The notes under the pieces are model-generated. The model ran no database searches, was not told the DNA's origin, and was given only the letters and a program-made list of their open reading frames with translations. A program made the translations under genes and the position numbers. A stretch of DNA of 43,685 nucleotides, taken from assembly GCA_001314845.1 (NCBI GenBank), contig LJZQ01000029.1, positions 1 to 43,685 on the forward strand, read 5' to 3'. Below, one piece after another: positions 9,129 to 17,859 of the stretch (position 1 is its first letter; each line of letters starts with the position of its first letter). This DNA comes from Marinobacter excellens HL-55 (GTDB lineage Bacteria; Pseudomonadota; Gammaproteobacteria; Pseudomonadales; Oleiphilaceae).

Positions 9129-10148
9129 GTGAAATTACTCAGCTTCCCCCGCCGGCTAGCCGTCGCGACAGCGCTGTGCGCCAGCATGGTTGCCCCGTCT
9201 CTGGTGCAGGCCGAAACCGAGATTCTGGATCGCAGTTTCTGTGTGTTCGACCCGGTCGGTGCTAACGGCCCCCTGTTTGCCATCACCCGTGAGTTCCAGC
9301 CGGTCGCCATGCAGAAGGGCATCAGGCTTAACCTGCGTGCCTACACCGATGAGAAAGTGGCCGCCGAAGATTTCAAGGCCGGACAATGCGATGCGGTGTT
9401 GTTGACCGGTACCCGGGCCCGCGAATTCAACAAGTTCACGGGCAGTCTGGAAGCCATGGGTGCGGTACCTGGTGAGCAGGAAATGCGGCTGCTTTACAAC
9501 ACCCTGAGCCAGCCTCAGGCCAGGCAGTTTCTGATTGAGGGTCCGTATGAAGTAGCCGGTGTTTTCCCGGCGGGTGCCATCTACCTGCATACCCGCGATC
9601 GCAGCATTGATTCTGTTGAAAAGCTCCAGGGTAAGCGTATTGCCACGCTGGATTACGACAATGCGTCGGTTCGCCTCGTTCGGCACGTGGGTGCTTCGGT
9701 GGTTGGCTCCAATTCCGCAAATTTCGCCGGCAAGTTCAACAATGGCAGCGTTGATCTGGCCTACGCACCTGCCGTGGCGTATCAGCCGCTCGAGCTCTAC
9801 AAAGGCGTGAGTACCAATGGTGGCGTATTCAAGTATGCGCTGGCCTACATGAATTTCCAGGTGATTATCCACCGCGATCGCTTTCCCGATGATGCCGGCC
9901 AGATGGTCCGTGACGAATCCATCAAACGCATCGATCAGGCTTATGACATCATTGCTGAGGCTGAACAGGGCATTCCAGAGCATGTGTGGATGAATCCGCC
10001 CCAGGAAGACGTGGCGGAGTATGACCGGATGCTGCGCCAGGTGAGGTTGTCGTTATTGGAAGATGGCGTGTTCGATGAGCGTGCAATCAAGCTGATGCGG
10101 GCGATTCGCTGTCGGGTCGATGGGGCCCGTTCGGAATGTGCATCCTGA
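9129..10148 (+). CDS. Putative periplasmic solute-binding protein
   Basis: A 339-residue protein with a Sec signal peptide (MKLLSFPRRLAVATALCASMVAPSLVQA, likely cut after residue 28). The mature part looks like a type II periplasmic binding protein: FCVFDPVGANGPLFAITREF, then a lobe with DAVLLTGTRARE, a second lobe with LQGKRIATLDYDNASVRLVRHVG, and a return segment VDLAYAPAVAYQPLELYKG. The pattern is like TRAP or phosphonate-type binding proteins, but the ligand cannot be read. GTG precedes nothing better; ATG at 9129 follows CAGGAG. The lipoprotein and DctM-like permease that follow hupB suggest it is the binding component of that transporter (inference). Confidence 0.75.
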   Translation: MKLLSFPRRLAVATALCASMVAPSLVQAETEILDRSFCVFDPVGANGPLFAITREFQPVAMQKGIRLNLRAYTDEKVAAEDFKAGQCDAVLLTGTRAREFNKFTGSLEAMGAVPGEQEMRLLYNTLSQPQARQFLIEGPYEVAGVFPAGAIYLHTRDRSIDSVEKLQGKRIATLDYDNASVRLVRHVGASVVGSNSANFAGKFNNGSVDLAYAPAVAYQPLELYKGVSTNGGVFKYALAYMNFQVIIHRDRFPDDAGQMVRDESIKRIDQAYDIIAEAEQGIPEHVWMNPPQEDVAEYDRMLRQVRLSLLEDGVFDERAIKLMRAIRCRVDGARSECAS

Positions 10149-10153
10149 TGCCA

Positions 10154-10186
10154 GGCTCCGGGTGGCAGGCGAAGCCGCCCGGAGCC
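10154..10186. terminator. Strong hairpin between convergent genes
   Basis: Stem of 13 pairs, including one G-T pair, with a 7-base loop. The arms start GGCTCCGGG and end CCCGGAGCC. It lies between the binding-protein stop (10148) and the hupB stop (10202), so it can end transcripts from both sides. There is no T-run, so it may work through blocking or stabilisation rather than as a classic intrinsic terminator. Confidence 0.5.
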
Positions 10187-10201
10187 CGGTGGCTGAACTG
10201 A

Positions 10202-10474
10202 TCAGCGAACGGCGTCTTTGAGTGTCTTGCCGGCTTTGAAACCAACAGTTTTGCTGGCAGGAATCTGGATGGTGGCGCCCGTCTGCGGGTTACGACCGGA
10301 GCGTGCTTCCCGGGCTCGAACATTGAAGGTACCAAAACCAATAAGCGTGGTGTCTTCACCCCGAGCAGCGGCTGCGGATATCTGGTCGGTAATCGCGTTG
10401 ATCACTTCACTGGCTTTGTCTCGGGTCAGTCCGGTTTTGTCGGCAATGGCCGCAGCAAGCTCTGGTTTACGCAT
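10202..10474 (-). CDS. hupB: HU-type nucleoid protein
   Basis: A 90-residue DNA-bending protein of the HU/IHF family. It begins MRKPELAAAIADKTGLTRDKASEVINAI; the body has LIGFGTFNVRARE, and the DNA-binding arm contains SGRNPQTGATIQIPASKTVGFK. HU compacts and bends DNA without strict sequence preference. The Arg-Asn-Pro at the arm tip is as expected. ATG follows AGGAG by seven bases. It stands alone and is convergent with the binding-protein gene. HU-beta is the best call; the subtype is by overall likeness. Confidence 0.92.
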   Translation of the reverse strand: MRKPELAAAIADKTGLTRDKASEVINAITDQISAAAARGEDTTLIGFGTFNVRAREARSGRNPQTGATIQIPASKTVGFKAGKTLKDAVR

Positions 10475-10544
10475 TGGATACTCCTATTTGTATTCGTTCT
10501 GATTGTTGTGATTGACCGCAAGCGCTGGCTCTCGGTTGATGCAA

Positions 10545-10573
10545 TCTATAGTGGCTTTGGCCCGAATGTGCAA
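10545..10573 (-). promoter_or_regulatory. Candidate sigma-70 promoter of hupB
   Basis: Read on the reverse strand: TTGCAC, 17 bases, TATAGA. It is about 70 bases before the hupB start. Matches to consensus are partial. Confidence 0.4.
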
Positions 10574-10579
10574 ACTCTG

Positions 10580-10591
10580 ATCGGTACCGAT
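10580..10591. promoter_or_regulatory. 12-bp palindrome near hupB promoter
   Basis: Perfect palindrome ATCGGTACCGAT just upstream of the candidate hupB -35 element. It could be an operator; no protein can be named. Confidence 0.3.
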
Positions 10592-10679
10592 ATGTGCGCA
10601 GTGGCGTCATTTGCGGGGTTTGTCTCATTAACCGGAGACAGACTTGGCGATAATTCGGCACTGGTTACAGGATGTAACA

Positions 10680-10696
10680 AATGGCGATTCGCCATT
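10680..10696. promoter_or_regulatory. 17-bp palindrome upstream of the lipoprotein gene
   Basis: Perfect inverted repeat AATGGCGATTCGCCATT (8-bp arms, one central base), 53 bases before the lipoprotein start. Its place fits an operator for the lipoprotein-permease operon. No regulator gene is adjacent. Confidence 0.4.
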
Positions 10697-10749
10697 CAAA
10701 GAGTCTGAGCAATTTTTGAATAACACAAAAATAAAAGGTTGTTGACGTT

Positions 10750-11793
10750 ATGAATGACTTCCGGAAAACCTTATCCCGCCTTCGTGGTCTGTTAATTGCC
10801 GCTGGCGCCGGCGTATTGTTAAGCGGCTGTGGTGCAGTCAATCACATGATATACAAAACCACCGGTGATGTGATGCAAGGGTTTTCCCGGAATCACACCG
10901 TACCCTACCTGATGGAATCTGACGATCTCGCGATGGGTTGCTCCATGAGCGAGGCTACGGCACCCCTGCTGATGTCCTTTGGCCGGGTGACCAGTGAGCC
11001 GGATCAGCTTGCTGTGATGCTGTATCTCTCCTCGGGAAGTTGTGCCGAAGAGCAGGCGCGGGAACACGGTCTGACCGCGTCCCGAGCCATGCATTCCATG
11101 AATGCCGGTGAGGCTCAGGATGCACTGATCCAGCAGAAGCGTGCGCATGCCCTGGCGGCGCAGCGTTACCTCAAGGGTTGGCAGCACCATAACGCGCACT
11201 ACGGCGATCCGGATGCCAGCGAATGCCCCAAATTCAAAGACGAGATGGACGAGTTCATCTATCTGGCCGGACTGTTATCCGGTATGCAGGCGCTGAACGC
11301 GCAGATTCAGTCGTCCTCATCCATTGGTGTTCCTTTCAATACGGGATCTGTAGTGGGTCGGGCTACCCAGTGCCTGGATAACAAGAAATGGTGGGGCGCG
11401 CCGATGGGCCTGCGGGCCACCGTGTGGGCAATGATCCCCGGCACCATGCCGGAGGGCGAAGACGCCTTTGAGCGCCTGGCTATTGCCGAAGATCAGGGTG
11501 CCGCCGCCGGTGTTCGGCTTGGCCATGTTTTTCACGCCCTCGCGGCGGTCAACAAAAATGATGAGGCGTTGGTGAAGTCCATTATCCGCGACCATGCCAA
11601 TTCACTGGACAATGACGAGCCTAGTGAAGACTGGCGTTTTGTTGATGCTATGGCCAGCAACATGCTGGTGGGCATTTCTGATCGTTTGTGGGTTGAGAAC
11701 ACCGGTTCCCGAACCCCGATGGGTCAGTTTGGCAGCTTTTGGGATGACGAACGCGCGCCGGTAGAAACCATGGATCTGGACGATCTGCTGTAA
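10750..11793 (+). CDS. Lipoprotein, probable TRAP-transporter-associated (TatT-like) component
   Basis: A 347-residue lipoprotein. The N-terminal hydrophobic signal ends in the lipobox LSGC, with the acylated Cys at residue 27. The mature part is mostly helical in character (AVMLYLSSGSCAEEQAREHGLTASRAMHSM, ALAAQRYLKGWQHH, GVRLGHVFHALAAVN), which fits a TPR-like helical scaffold. Some TRAP transporters have a periplasmic lipoprotein of this kind, the T component described from Treponema. It is 26 bp upstream of the DctM-like permease and clearly cotranscribed with it. The TatT link is inferred from context and fold character; no firm sequence signature was recognised. Confidence 0.6.
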   Translation: MNDFRKTLSRLRGLLIAAGAGVLLSGCGAVNHMIYKTTGDVMQGFSRNHTVPYLMESDDLAMGCSMSEATAPLLMSFGRVTSEPDQLAVMLYLSSGSCAEEQAREHGLTASRAMHSMNAGEAQDALIQQKRAHALAAQRYLKGWQHHNAHYGDPDASECPKFKDEMDEFIYLAGLLSGMQALNAQIQSSSSIGVPFNTGSVVGRATQCLDNKKWWGAPMGLRATVWAMIPGTMPEGEDAFERLAIAEDQGAAAGVRLGHVFHALAAVNKNDEALVKSIIRDHANSLDNDEPSEDWRFVDAMASNMLVGISDRLWVENTGSRTPMGQFGSFWDDERAPVETMDLDDLL

Positions 11794-11819
11794 CTCACGG
11801 AATCTCAGAGTAGGTTGTT

Positions 11820-13886
11820 ATGACAAACGGTGGCTTTCAACGTACCGGGCTGGAATGGCTTTCTTCCTTGCCGGCCTGTCTTTTGTTACTGGCGGTGGTG
11901 TTGTTTTCCACCAGCAGCGACATACATAACCAGATGCTGCGCGGCGGTGAACAGCTGTGGAGTGGTTATTACAAGCTGCGCATGGACATGGCACAGCCGG
12001 AGTGCAATCCGAACCGTGATATTGATGCTGCAGTTGCGGACGAGCTTGCCAAGGCACCGCCTGCGGATGACCCCATGGCGGCGCTACTGGGCGCTCATGA
12101 AAAAGATCCGGAGGACGTCCGGCGCGCCATCGAGCGCTCGGTGCGGGAGTGCCAGTCGGACCACGCCAGCTTTGCTTTGTCGCAGGACCAGCTGACGCCG
12201 GGGGTAAAAGCCTATAGGGCGGTGGAACTGTTTGTCGCCGACATGATCGCCTTTGGCCTTTCTGCGCAGCGCTACATTCTGGTCATACTGGTGATGTTGT
12301 GCGCTGTCACCGCAACGTTGACCCGCCACCACATCGCCATGCGGGCGATGGAAACCCGGCTTGATTACACCGTCTCCTACACCTTACAAACCATTGCCAA
12401 CGCAATGCTGCTGGGGTCCAGTGCCGTATTCCGGCAGTCGAGTCTAGGCAGCAGTACCGCAATTTCGGCCGAAGAGTTGTTGCTTCATAACTTCTGGATT
12501 GTCGGTTTTGCCTGTCTCACGCTCGCCAGTTTTTATCGACTGTTCCGTGTGCCGGGTAATCTCGCTCCCGGCGGCCGTTTGGGACAAGCTTTCCTGGCGG
12601 TGCCTTTGTACACCGTTATGTGCCTGATCTCGGGTACTTATTTTGGGTTGATCGGGCATTCCTCAGGCATCGGTATCTATCTTGGCAAGATGATGGAACT
12701 GTCCGATATGTTCCTCAATGTCGGGCTCTATGTCTGGGCTGGCATGATGCTCAAGCAAACGCGCTTGGCAACGCTGGTGTTTAACGTGTTCAGGCCTTGG
12801 CGGATGCCGCCCGAGATGCTGGCGGTGGTGGCGGTGCTGGTGGCTGCGGTGCCCACGGCTTACACTGGTGCATCAGGGATTTTTGTGATTGCTGCAGGTG
12901 CGGTTATATACAGCGAACTGCGTGCCGCGGGTGCCCGCCGCCACCTGGCATTGGCGGCAACCGCCATGTCGGGTTCCCTGGGGGTGGTGTTGCGGCCTTG
13001 CCTGCTGGTGGTGGTGATTGCGTACCTGAACCGGGAGGTCACCACCGACGAGCTGTTCGGTTGGGGTATCTGGGTGTTCATCCTGACGGCAACCATGTTT
13101 GGTCTGGTTGCCATGACCGTCAATCGCCAGGGTAAGTTTGATCTGGCACCGACAGCGCAGGCCTTACCGGCTTCTCTCAAGGCGTTGCGGCCGCTGTTGC
13201 CTTATGCCCTGGTGATGGTGGGTGTTGTGCTGCTCTACCGCATTGCGCTAGACGTGACCATGGATGAGTTCTCCGCGCCGCGACTGCTGCCGGTGATCAT
13301 GCTGTCTATCCTGGTGTACGAGCATTTCAGCCTGAAAAGACGCCATGCCCGGACCTCCGACGAGGTGCCCCATCAGGGCCTTGAGGGTAGCGTGCGAAAT
13401 GCGACCAACGACACCACCGCTGAAATCGGTGCCTTGCTGTTGTTGCTGGGTCTGTCCGTCAGTATCGGTGGGGTGATTGAGCGCTCTCACATCATGGAAG
13501 CTTTTCCTCAGGCGTTCGACAGTGCCTGGTCAGCAATGCTGTTGATGGTGGTGATTCTGGTGATTCTCGGCATGATTATGGATGCCTTCGGTGCTGTCAT
13601 ACTGGTAACTGCAACGGTGGCGACTATCGCCTATGCCAGCGGCATTCACCCTATCCATTTCTGGATGGTGACCCTGGTGGCGTTCGAACTGGGTTATCTG
13701 AGTCCGCCGGTGGCACTGAATCATCTGCTGACCCGACAGGTGGTGGGTGAGGCGGAAGTGCTGGCTGCGCAACAGGAGGGTGGCACCTTCTACCAGCGTT
13801 ATGAGCGGATTATCATGCCGTTGATTGCCATGGGTATTTCGCTGGTGCTGGTGGCCTTCGTGCCGCTGTTGTTCTACGCCACCTGA
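11820..13886 (+). CDS. TRAP-type transporter fused permease (DctM-like, with N-terminal domain)
   Basis: A 688-residue inner-membrane protein. TM1 is at about residues 13-31; a soluble, probably periplasmic, insert of about 100 residues rich in Asp, Glu and Ala follows (about 40-135). The DctM-like part begins after about residue 300. DctM marks are GASGIFVIAAGAVIYSEL with GSLGVVLRPCLLVVVIAYL, and near the end MIMDAFGAVILVTATVA and the ELGYLSPPVALNHLL segment. DctM alone is about 430 residues, so the N-terminal part probably supplies the small-permease role. The substrate is unknown. It follows the lipoprotein gene directly and is ended by the hairpin at 13922-13957. Confidence 0.8.
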   Translation: MTNGGFQRTGLEWLSSLPACLLLLAVVLFSTSSDIHNQMLRGGEQLWSGYYKLRMDMAQPECNPNRDIDAAVADELAKAPPADDPMAALLGAHEKDPEDVRRAIERSVRECQSDHASFALSQDQLTPGVKAYRAVELFVADMIAFGLSAQRYILVILVMLCAVTATLTRHHIAMRAMETRLDYTVSYTLQTIANAMLLGSSAVFRQSSLGSSTAISAEELLLHNFWIVGFACLTLASFYRLFRVPGNLAPGGRLGQAFLAVPLYTVMCLISGTYFGLIGHSSGIGIYLGKMMELSDMFLNVGLYVWAGMMLKQTRLATLVFNVFRPWRMPPEMLAVVAVLVAAVPTAYTGASGIFVIAAGAVIYSELRAAGARRHLALAATAMSGSLGVVLRPCLLVVVIAYLNREVTTDELFGWGIWVFILTATMFGLVAMTVNRQGKFDLAPTAQALPASLKALRPLLPYALVMVGVVLLYRIALDVTMDEFSAPRLLPVIMLSILVYEHFSLKRRHARTSDEVPHQGLEGSVRNATNDTTAEIGALLLLLGLSVSIGGVIERSHIMEAFPQAFDSAWSAMLLMVVILVILGMIMDAFGAVILVTATVATIAYASGIHPIHFWMVTLVAFELGYLSPPVALNHLLTRQVVGEAEVLAAQQEGGTFYQRYERIIMPLIAMGISLVLVAFVPLLFYAT

Positions 13887-13921
13887 TCCTTGGGGCATCC
13901 GCCCCTTCGGTTTCAGGCAAC

Positions 13922-13957
13922 AAAAAAAGCGCCGTGCTTTCGCAGGGCGCTTTTTTT
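13922..13957. terminator. Bidirectional intrinsic terminator
   Basis: Stem AGCGCC / GGCGCT flanked by an A7 run on the left and a T7 run on the right, so it can end transcription from the permease on the + strand and from pckA on the - strand. Confidence 0.85.
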
Positions 13958-13970
13958 ATGCCGGGGAAGC

Positions 13971-15506
13971 TCAGCCGAGTTTCGGGCCGGCCTCAACGAT
14001 GGCATCCGCCACGTCGAACTTCTTGAAGTTTTCCACGAACTGAGCGATCAGCTCGGCGGCCTTGCCGTCGTAGTATTCCGGGCTGGTCCAGGTATTACGT
14101 GGATTCAGCAGCTCGTTGTCGACGCCTGGAATGTGCTTGGGCACGTTCAGGTTCAGCGCGTCGAGGTGCTCGGTGTCCACATCGTCCAGATCACCGTTCT
14201 GGATGGCGGCAATGATGGCCCGGGTGGTCGGAATACTGAAACGCTGACCTTCACCATAGGGACCACCGGTCCAACCGGTGTTGACCAGGAATACCTTGCT
14301 GCCGAACTCGTCAATGCGCTTCATCAGCAGCTCGGCGTAAACGCCGGCCGGACGCGGGAAGAAGGGCGCACCGAAACAGGTGGAGAAGGTCGACTTCAGT
14401 TTGGACGAAGAGCCCATCTCGGTCGAACCGACCAGTGCCGTATAACCACTGAGGAAGTGGTAAGCGGCCGCTTCACGGCTCAGAACCGAGACTGGCGGCA
14501 GAACACCCGTCATGTCGCAGGTCAGGAAGATGATGTGTGAGGGCTCACCGGCGCGGTTTTCCAGAACCCGCTTTTCAACGTGCTCCAGTGGGTAGGCGCA
14601 GCGTGAGTTCTCAGTCAGCGATACGTCGGTGTAATCCGGCTCGCGGCTTTCCGGATCAATCATCACGTTTTCGACGATGGCGCCAAAACGGATGGCGTCC
14701 CAGATGATCGGCTCGTTCTTTTTGCTCAGGTCGATGCACTTGGCGTAGCAACCGCCCTCAATATTGAACACGGTACCCGGGCCCCAGCCATGCTCGTCGT
14801 CACCAATCAGGAAGCGGTGCGGGTCCGCAGAAAGGGTGGTTTTACCGGTGCCAGACAGGCCGAAGAACAGGCAAGTTTCGCCGTTCTCGCTGACGTTGGC
14901 GGAGCAGTGCATCGGCAGCACGTCTTTCTCGGGCAGCAGGAAGTTCTGCACAGAGAACATGGCTTTTTTCATCTCGCCGGCGTAGTGCATGCCCGCCAGC
15001 AACACCTTGCGCTTGGCAAAGTTGATGATCACACAGCCATTGGAGTTGGTGCCGTCACGCTCGGGCACGCACTCAAAATTGGCCGCATTGAGGATCTGCC
15101 ACTCTTGCTTGTCGGCCGGATTAAACGAGTCAGGGCGAATAAACAGGTTGCGACCGAACAGGTTCTGCCAGGCGGTTTCGGTGGTCATCTTGACTGGCAG
15201 GTAATGCTCGGGATCAGAACCGACGTGAACCTGGGAGGCAAAACTGTCTTTTTCAGCAATGTAAGCTTCAACCCGGTCCCAGAGTGCGTCGAACTTGTCG
15301 GCATCAAACGGGCGGTTGATCGGGCCCCACTGGATATCGTCTGCGGTGCTGGCTTCTTCGACAATAAAGCGGTCCATGGGAGACCGGCCGGTGCGTTCGC
15401 CGGTGGTGACCACCAGAGAGCCGTTGGCTGCCAGTTGCCCTTCGTTCCTTGCCAGTGCCACTTCAACCAGTCTTGCAGTACTCAGATCATTATAAGTGTT
15501 GCTCAC
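13971..15506 (-). CDS. pckA: Phosphoenolpyruvate carboxykinase (ATP)
   Basis: Converts oxaloacetate + ATP to phosphoenolpyruvate, the entry to gluconeogenesis. Visible motifs are [16 protein letters not shown] near the N-terminus, the kinase-type P-loop [16 protein letters not shown], the metal site in [12 protein letters not shown] and the [13 protein letters not shown] segment. I chose the GTG at 15504-15506 as start: it gives 511 residues, close to the usual length for pseudomonads, starts SNTYNDLST, and has GAGG shortly upstream. An ATG at 15554 in the same frame would add 16 unlike residues. It stands alone between terminators and is convergent with the permease operon. Confidence 0.95.
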   Translation of the reverse strand: MSNTYNDLSTARLVEVALARNEGQLAANGSLVVTTGERTGRSPMDRFIVEEASTADDIQWGPINRPFDADKFDALWDRVEAYIAEKDSFASQVHVGSDPEHYLPVKMTTETAWQNLFGRNLFIRPDSFNPADKQEWQILNAANFECVPERDGTNSNGCVIINFAKRKVLLAGMHYAGEMKKAMFSVQNFLLPEKDVLPMHCSANVSENGETCLFFGLSGTGKTTLSADPHRFLIGDDEHGWGPGTVFNIEGGCYAKCIDLSKKNEPIIWDAIRFGAIVENVMIDPESREPDYTDVSLTENSRCAYPLEHVEKRVLENRAGEPSHIIFLTCDMTGVLPPVSVLSREAAAYHFLSGYTALVGSTEMGSSSKLKSTFSTCFGAPFFPRPAGVYAELLMKRIDEFGSKVFLVNTGWTGGPYGEGQRFSIPTTRAIIAAIQNGDLDDVDTEHLDALNLNVPKHIPGVDNELLNPRNTWTSPEYYDGKAAELIAQFVENFKKFDVADAIVEAGPKLG

Positions 15507-15620
15507 TTCGACCTCGCCCTCGGGATGTCTTAGTGACTGCTCAGGCCGCCCCAAGGAGAATTGGCGGAAATCTGAACAATCGGATCAATTCAGGCGCGCT
15601 ATTATGCCAGACGCGCCGGG

Positions 15621-15664
15621 AAAAAACGACTGCCCTGGAAGCCGCGCCAGTTCAGGCTTCCAGG
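15621..15664 (-). terminator. Hairpin after hslO
   Basis: Perfect 10-bp arms (CCTGGAAGCC / GGCTTCCAGG) with an 11-base loop, 17 bases after the hslO stop. On the reverse strand a T6 run follows seven bases after the stem. Confidence 0.6.
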
Positions 15665-15680
15665 CAAATTAAAAGAGCTG

Positions 15681-16535
15681 TTAGTGTAGCGTATGACCGG
15701 TGAAAAGGTGATCAATGTCATTTCTATCGAACCGATAGTTTGCGTGACAGAACTGGCAGTCCATATTGATGCTGCCTTGCTCGTCGAGAATACTGTAGCA
15801 CTCATCCTGGCCGATAGCTTCCAGTGCGGCCAGCGTGCGTTCCTCGGAGCAGCTGCAGCGGAAGGCAACCGGCTCGGCGTCGAACAAGCGCACGGTTTCT
15901 TCGTTGAACAACCGGTGCAACAGGGTTTCGCTGTCCAGGGTCAGCAGTTCATCGGCTTCGACGGTTTTTGCCAGATGATTGACCCGGTTCCACAAGTCGT
16001 CATCTTCTTCGGTCTGGCCGGGCATGCGCTGTAACATCAAGCCGGCGGCGGTATCTTCATTGGCAAACAGAAACAGACTGGTGGCGATCTGTTCTGAGCG
16101 CTCGAAATACTCTTCCAGACAACCGCTCAGTGTGTCAGCTTCCCGGGGTACGACGCCCTGATAGCGTTGGCCCTGGTCCGGGGTGATGGTGATGGCCATG
16201 CGGCCCTTGCCGAGCAGCTCGTCCAGAGTTTCACCGGTGACCGCTTCGTTATCATGGCGGGCCAGGCCGCGAATGTGACGATCATGGCTGCATTCTGCCA
16301 TCAGGGTGCTCAGGGCGCCTTCACCTGCGGCCTGCAGTGACAGGGTGCCTTTGAACTTGAGGCTGCTGCTCATCAATACGCTGGCCACCAGAGATTCGCC
16401 AAGCAGGCGACGGACCGATTCCGGGTAGGGCGCTTGATTGGCGATGTCGCGAAAGCTGTCACCCAGCTGAACCCAGGCACCCCGGACCTGACTGTGCTCA
16501 AAAATAAATCCTTGGAACTGATCTCGGGATGCCAT
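15681..16535 (-). CDS. hslO: Redox-regulated chaperone Hsp33
   Basis: Hsp33 is a cytoplasmic holdase switched on by oxidation and heat. The protein is 284 residues, with an N-terminal folding domain and a C-terminal zinc redox switch made of Cys227-x-Cys229 (FRCSCSEE) and Cys260-x2-Cys263 (DCQFC). All four switch cysteines are present. The frame is open to 16565, but the ATG at 16533-16535 follows AGGAGA by six bases. It lies 87 bp after hslR, as in many gammaproteobacteria, and is probably cotranscribed with it. Confidence 0.96.
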   Translation of the reverse strand: MASRDQFQGFIFEHSQVRGAWVQLGDSFRDIANQAPYPESVRRLLGESLVASVLMSSSLKFKGTLSLQAAGEGALSTLMAECSHDRHIRGLARHDNEAVTGETLDELLGKGRMAITITPDQGQRYQGVVPREADTLSGCLEEYFERSEQIATSLFLFANEDTAAGLMLQRMPGQTEEDDDLWNRVNHLAKTVEADELLTLDSETLLHRLFNEETVRLFDAEPVAFRCSCSEERTLAALEAIGQDECYSILDEQGSINMDCQFCHANYRFDRNDIDHLFTGHTLH

Positions 16536-16622
16536 GGTGTCTCCTGAAGCTGTCTGTGTTTGCAATGAGGATCGCCCGTTTGTGATGACGTTCGGGCGTA
16601 CAGGGTTTTGTCTGTTTCGGCT

Positions 16623-17030
16623 TCAGATTCCGTTCTGATCGCGGAACCGCTGAATATTGCGGCGGTCTTTTTTACTGGGTCGTCTTGCTGGCGGCAGTTG
16701 GGCGGTCTGCATGGTTTTGCGTTGCCAGGCAAGATCTTCCCGTTTTTTCACGCTGTCTTCGGTTTCATGGTAGAGCTTTTGGGCCTCGGGGGCGCCCCGG
16801 CGCCGATCGCTGACTTCGTCGACGATTACGATCTTTTCCTGCCAGCCCAGTCGCAGGGTTACTTTGGCGCCGGCTTCTACGATCTTGCCCGGTTTGGTGC
16901 GCTGGCTGTTGTAATGAACCTTGCCGCCTTCGATGGCGTCTTTGGCCAGCCCCCGGGTCTTGTAAAAGCGGGCCGCCCAGAGCCATTTGTCGAGCCGGAT
17001 CTTGTGTTCGTCCGCGTTAGTCGCCGCCAT
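16623..17030 (-). CDS. hslR: Heat-shock ribosome-associated protein Hsp15 (S4 domain)
   Basis: A 135-residue protein with an N-terminal S4 RNA-binding domain (IRLDKWLWAARFYKTRGLAKDAIEGGKVHYN). It binds free 50S subunits carrying nascent chains and helps recycle them after heat shock. The C-terminal third is very basic (RRPSKKDRRNIQRFRDQNG). ATG follows GAGGAG. It lies upstream of hslO and downstream of the nucleotidase gene, all leftward. Confidence 0.94.
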   Translation of the reverse strand: MAATNADEHKIRLDKWLWAARFYKTRGLAKDAIEGGKVHYNSQRTKPGKIVEAGAKVTLRLGWQEKIVIVDEVSDRRRGAPEAQKLYHETEDSVKKREDLAWQRKTMQTAQLPPARRPSKKDRRNIQRFRDQNGI

Positions 17031-17072
17031 ATCTCCTCACCTGATGGGTATGTCTTAATCTGACGCCACCCA

Positions 17073-17102
17073 ATTATACCCGCCCCATCATTATGATGGC
17101 AG
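17073..17102 (-). promoter_or_regulatory. Candidate promoter of hslR-hslO
   Basis: On the reverse strand: CTGCCA, 18 bases, TATAAT, ending 43 bases before the hslR start. The -10 is a perfect sigma-70 match. I see no CTTGAA...CCCCAT heat-shock promoter here. Confidence 0.4.
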
Positions 17103-17774
17103 AGGTCGATGGGACTGCAGCGATGGCAGTACCTCATCGAAATGGTGAATCCCGGGGATTTCCGGGTGATGGGAGCTCGGTGCCTGCTGGCTGTCTGGTG
17201 CGAGAATCGCAAGGCACTGGCCCATGCCGGCGCGGCGGGCACTTTCCAGCACCGGGAAACTGTCGTCGACCATCAGGGTGTGGTCCTGGCGGTAGCGGAT
17301 TTTGCGGCCCAGGTCTCGCCAGAAGTCATGATCTTCTTTCGGTTTGCCCAGTTCGTGGCTGGAAATAATGGCGTCCACGTGTTTGTCCAGGCCGGTCCGG
17401 TTGAGCTTGAGGGCAAGGGGGTCAGGGTGGCAATTGGTGACGATAACTGAGCGCAAGCCAGCCCGGCGCAGGCCGGCCAGAAAGTCTGGCACGTGGGGTC
17501 GGTACCCGATCCGGTCACTCACTTCTGCTTTTAACCGATTGATATCGACAGAGAGTTTTTCACTCCAGTAATCGGTGCAGTACCAGTTCAGTGAGCCCCG
17601 TTCGGCCATGATCATGGCGACAAGGGATTCTTTGGCCTGTTGCGGATTCAGGTCGTACTGCTCGGCATAACGCTTCGGCAGGTGTTCAAGCCAGAAGTGT
17701 GAGTCGAAGTGCAGATCCAGCAGTGTTCCGTCCATGTCCAGGAACACCGTATCGAGGATTGACCAGTTCACCAT
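17091..17774 (-). CDS. yrfG: HAD-family nucleotidase, YrfG-like (GMP/IMP 5'-nucleotidase)
   Basis: A 227-residue haloacid-dehalogenase hydrolase. Motif I is VFLDMDGTLLDL (nucleophile Asp and acid Asp), motif II is VIVTNCH, motif III lysine is in LGKPKEDHDFW, and motif IV is LMVDDSFPVLESA. In E. coli YrfG removes phosphate from purine nucleotides and is next to hslR-hslO, the same arrangement as here. A TTG two codons earlier is possible; ATG at 17774 is preferred. Confidence 0.88.
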   Translation of the reverse strand: MVNWSILDTVFLDMDGTLLDLHFDSHFWLEHLPKRYAEQYDLNPQQAKESLVAMIMAERGSLNWYCTDYWSEKLSVDINRLKAEVSDRIGYRPHVPDFLAGLRRAGLRSVIVTNCHPDPLALKLNRTGLDKHVDAIISSHELGKPKEDHDFWRDLGRKIRYRQDHTLMVDDSFPVLESARRAGMGQCLAILAPDSQQAPSSHHPEIPGIHHFDEVLPSLQSHRPLPS

Positions 17775-17775
17775 A

Positions 17776-17808
17776 AACAAAACAGCCCGAAGAATTTTCT
17801 TCAGGCTG
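17776..17808 (-). terminator. Intrinsic terminator of the small exported-protein gene
   Basis: Reverse-strand hairpin CAGCC...GAAG / CTTC...GGCTG (one mismatch) followed by TTTTGTTT. It lies directly before the yrfG start, so it may also weaken readthrough into yrfG. Confidence 0.65.
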
Positions 17809-17859
17809 CCTCAGATTCCGGCGTCTGGCAAGCCGGGATTGTAACGATCTGATATGGAA

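Noticed and set aside
9156..9983. A 275-codon reverse-strand open frame
   Set aside because: It is antisense to the binding-protein gene, which has a signal peptide and family-like segments.
17031..17102. A sigma-32 promoter for hslR-hslO
   Set aside because: No CTTGAA-type -35 with a CCCCAT-type -10 at proper spacing; the visible match is to sigma-70.
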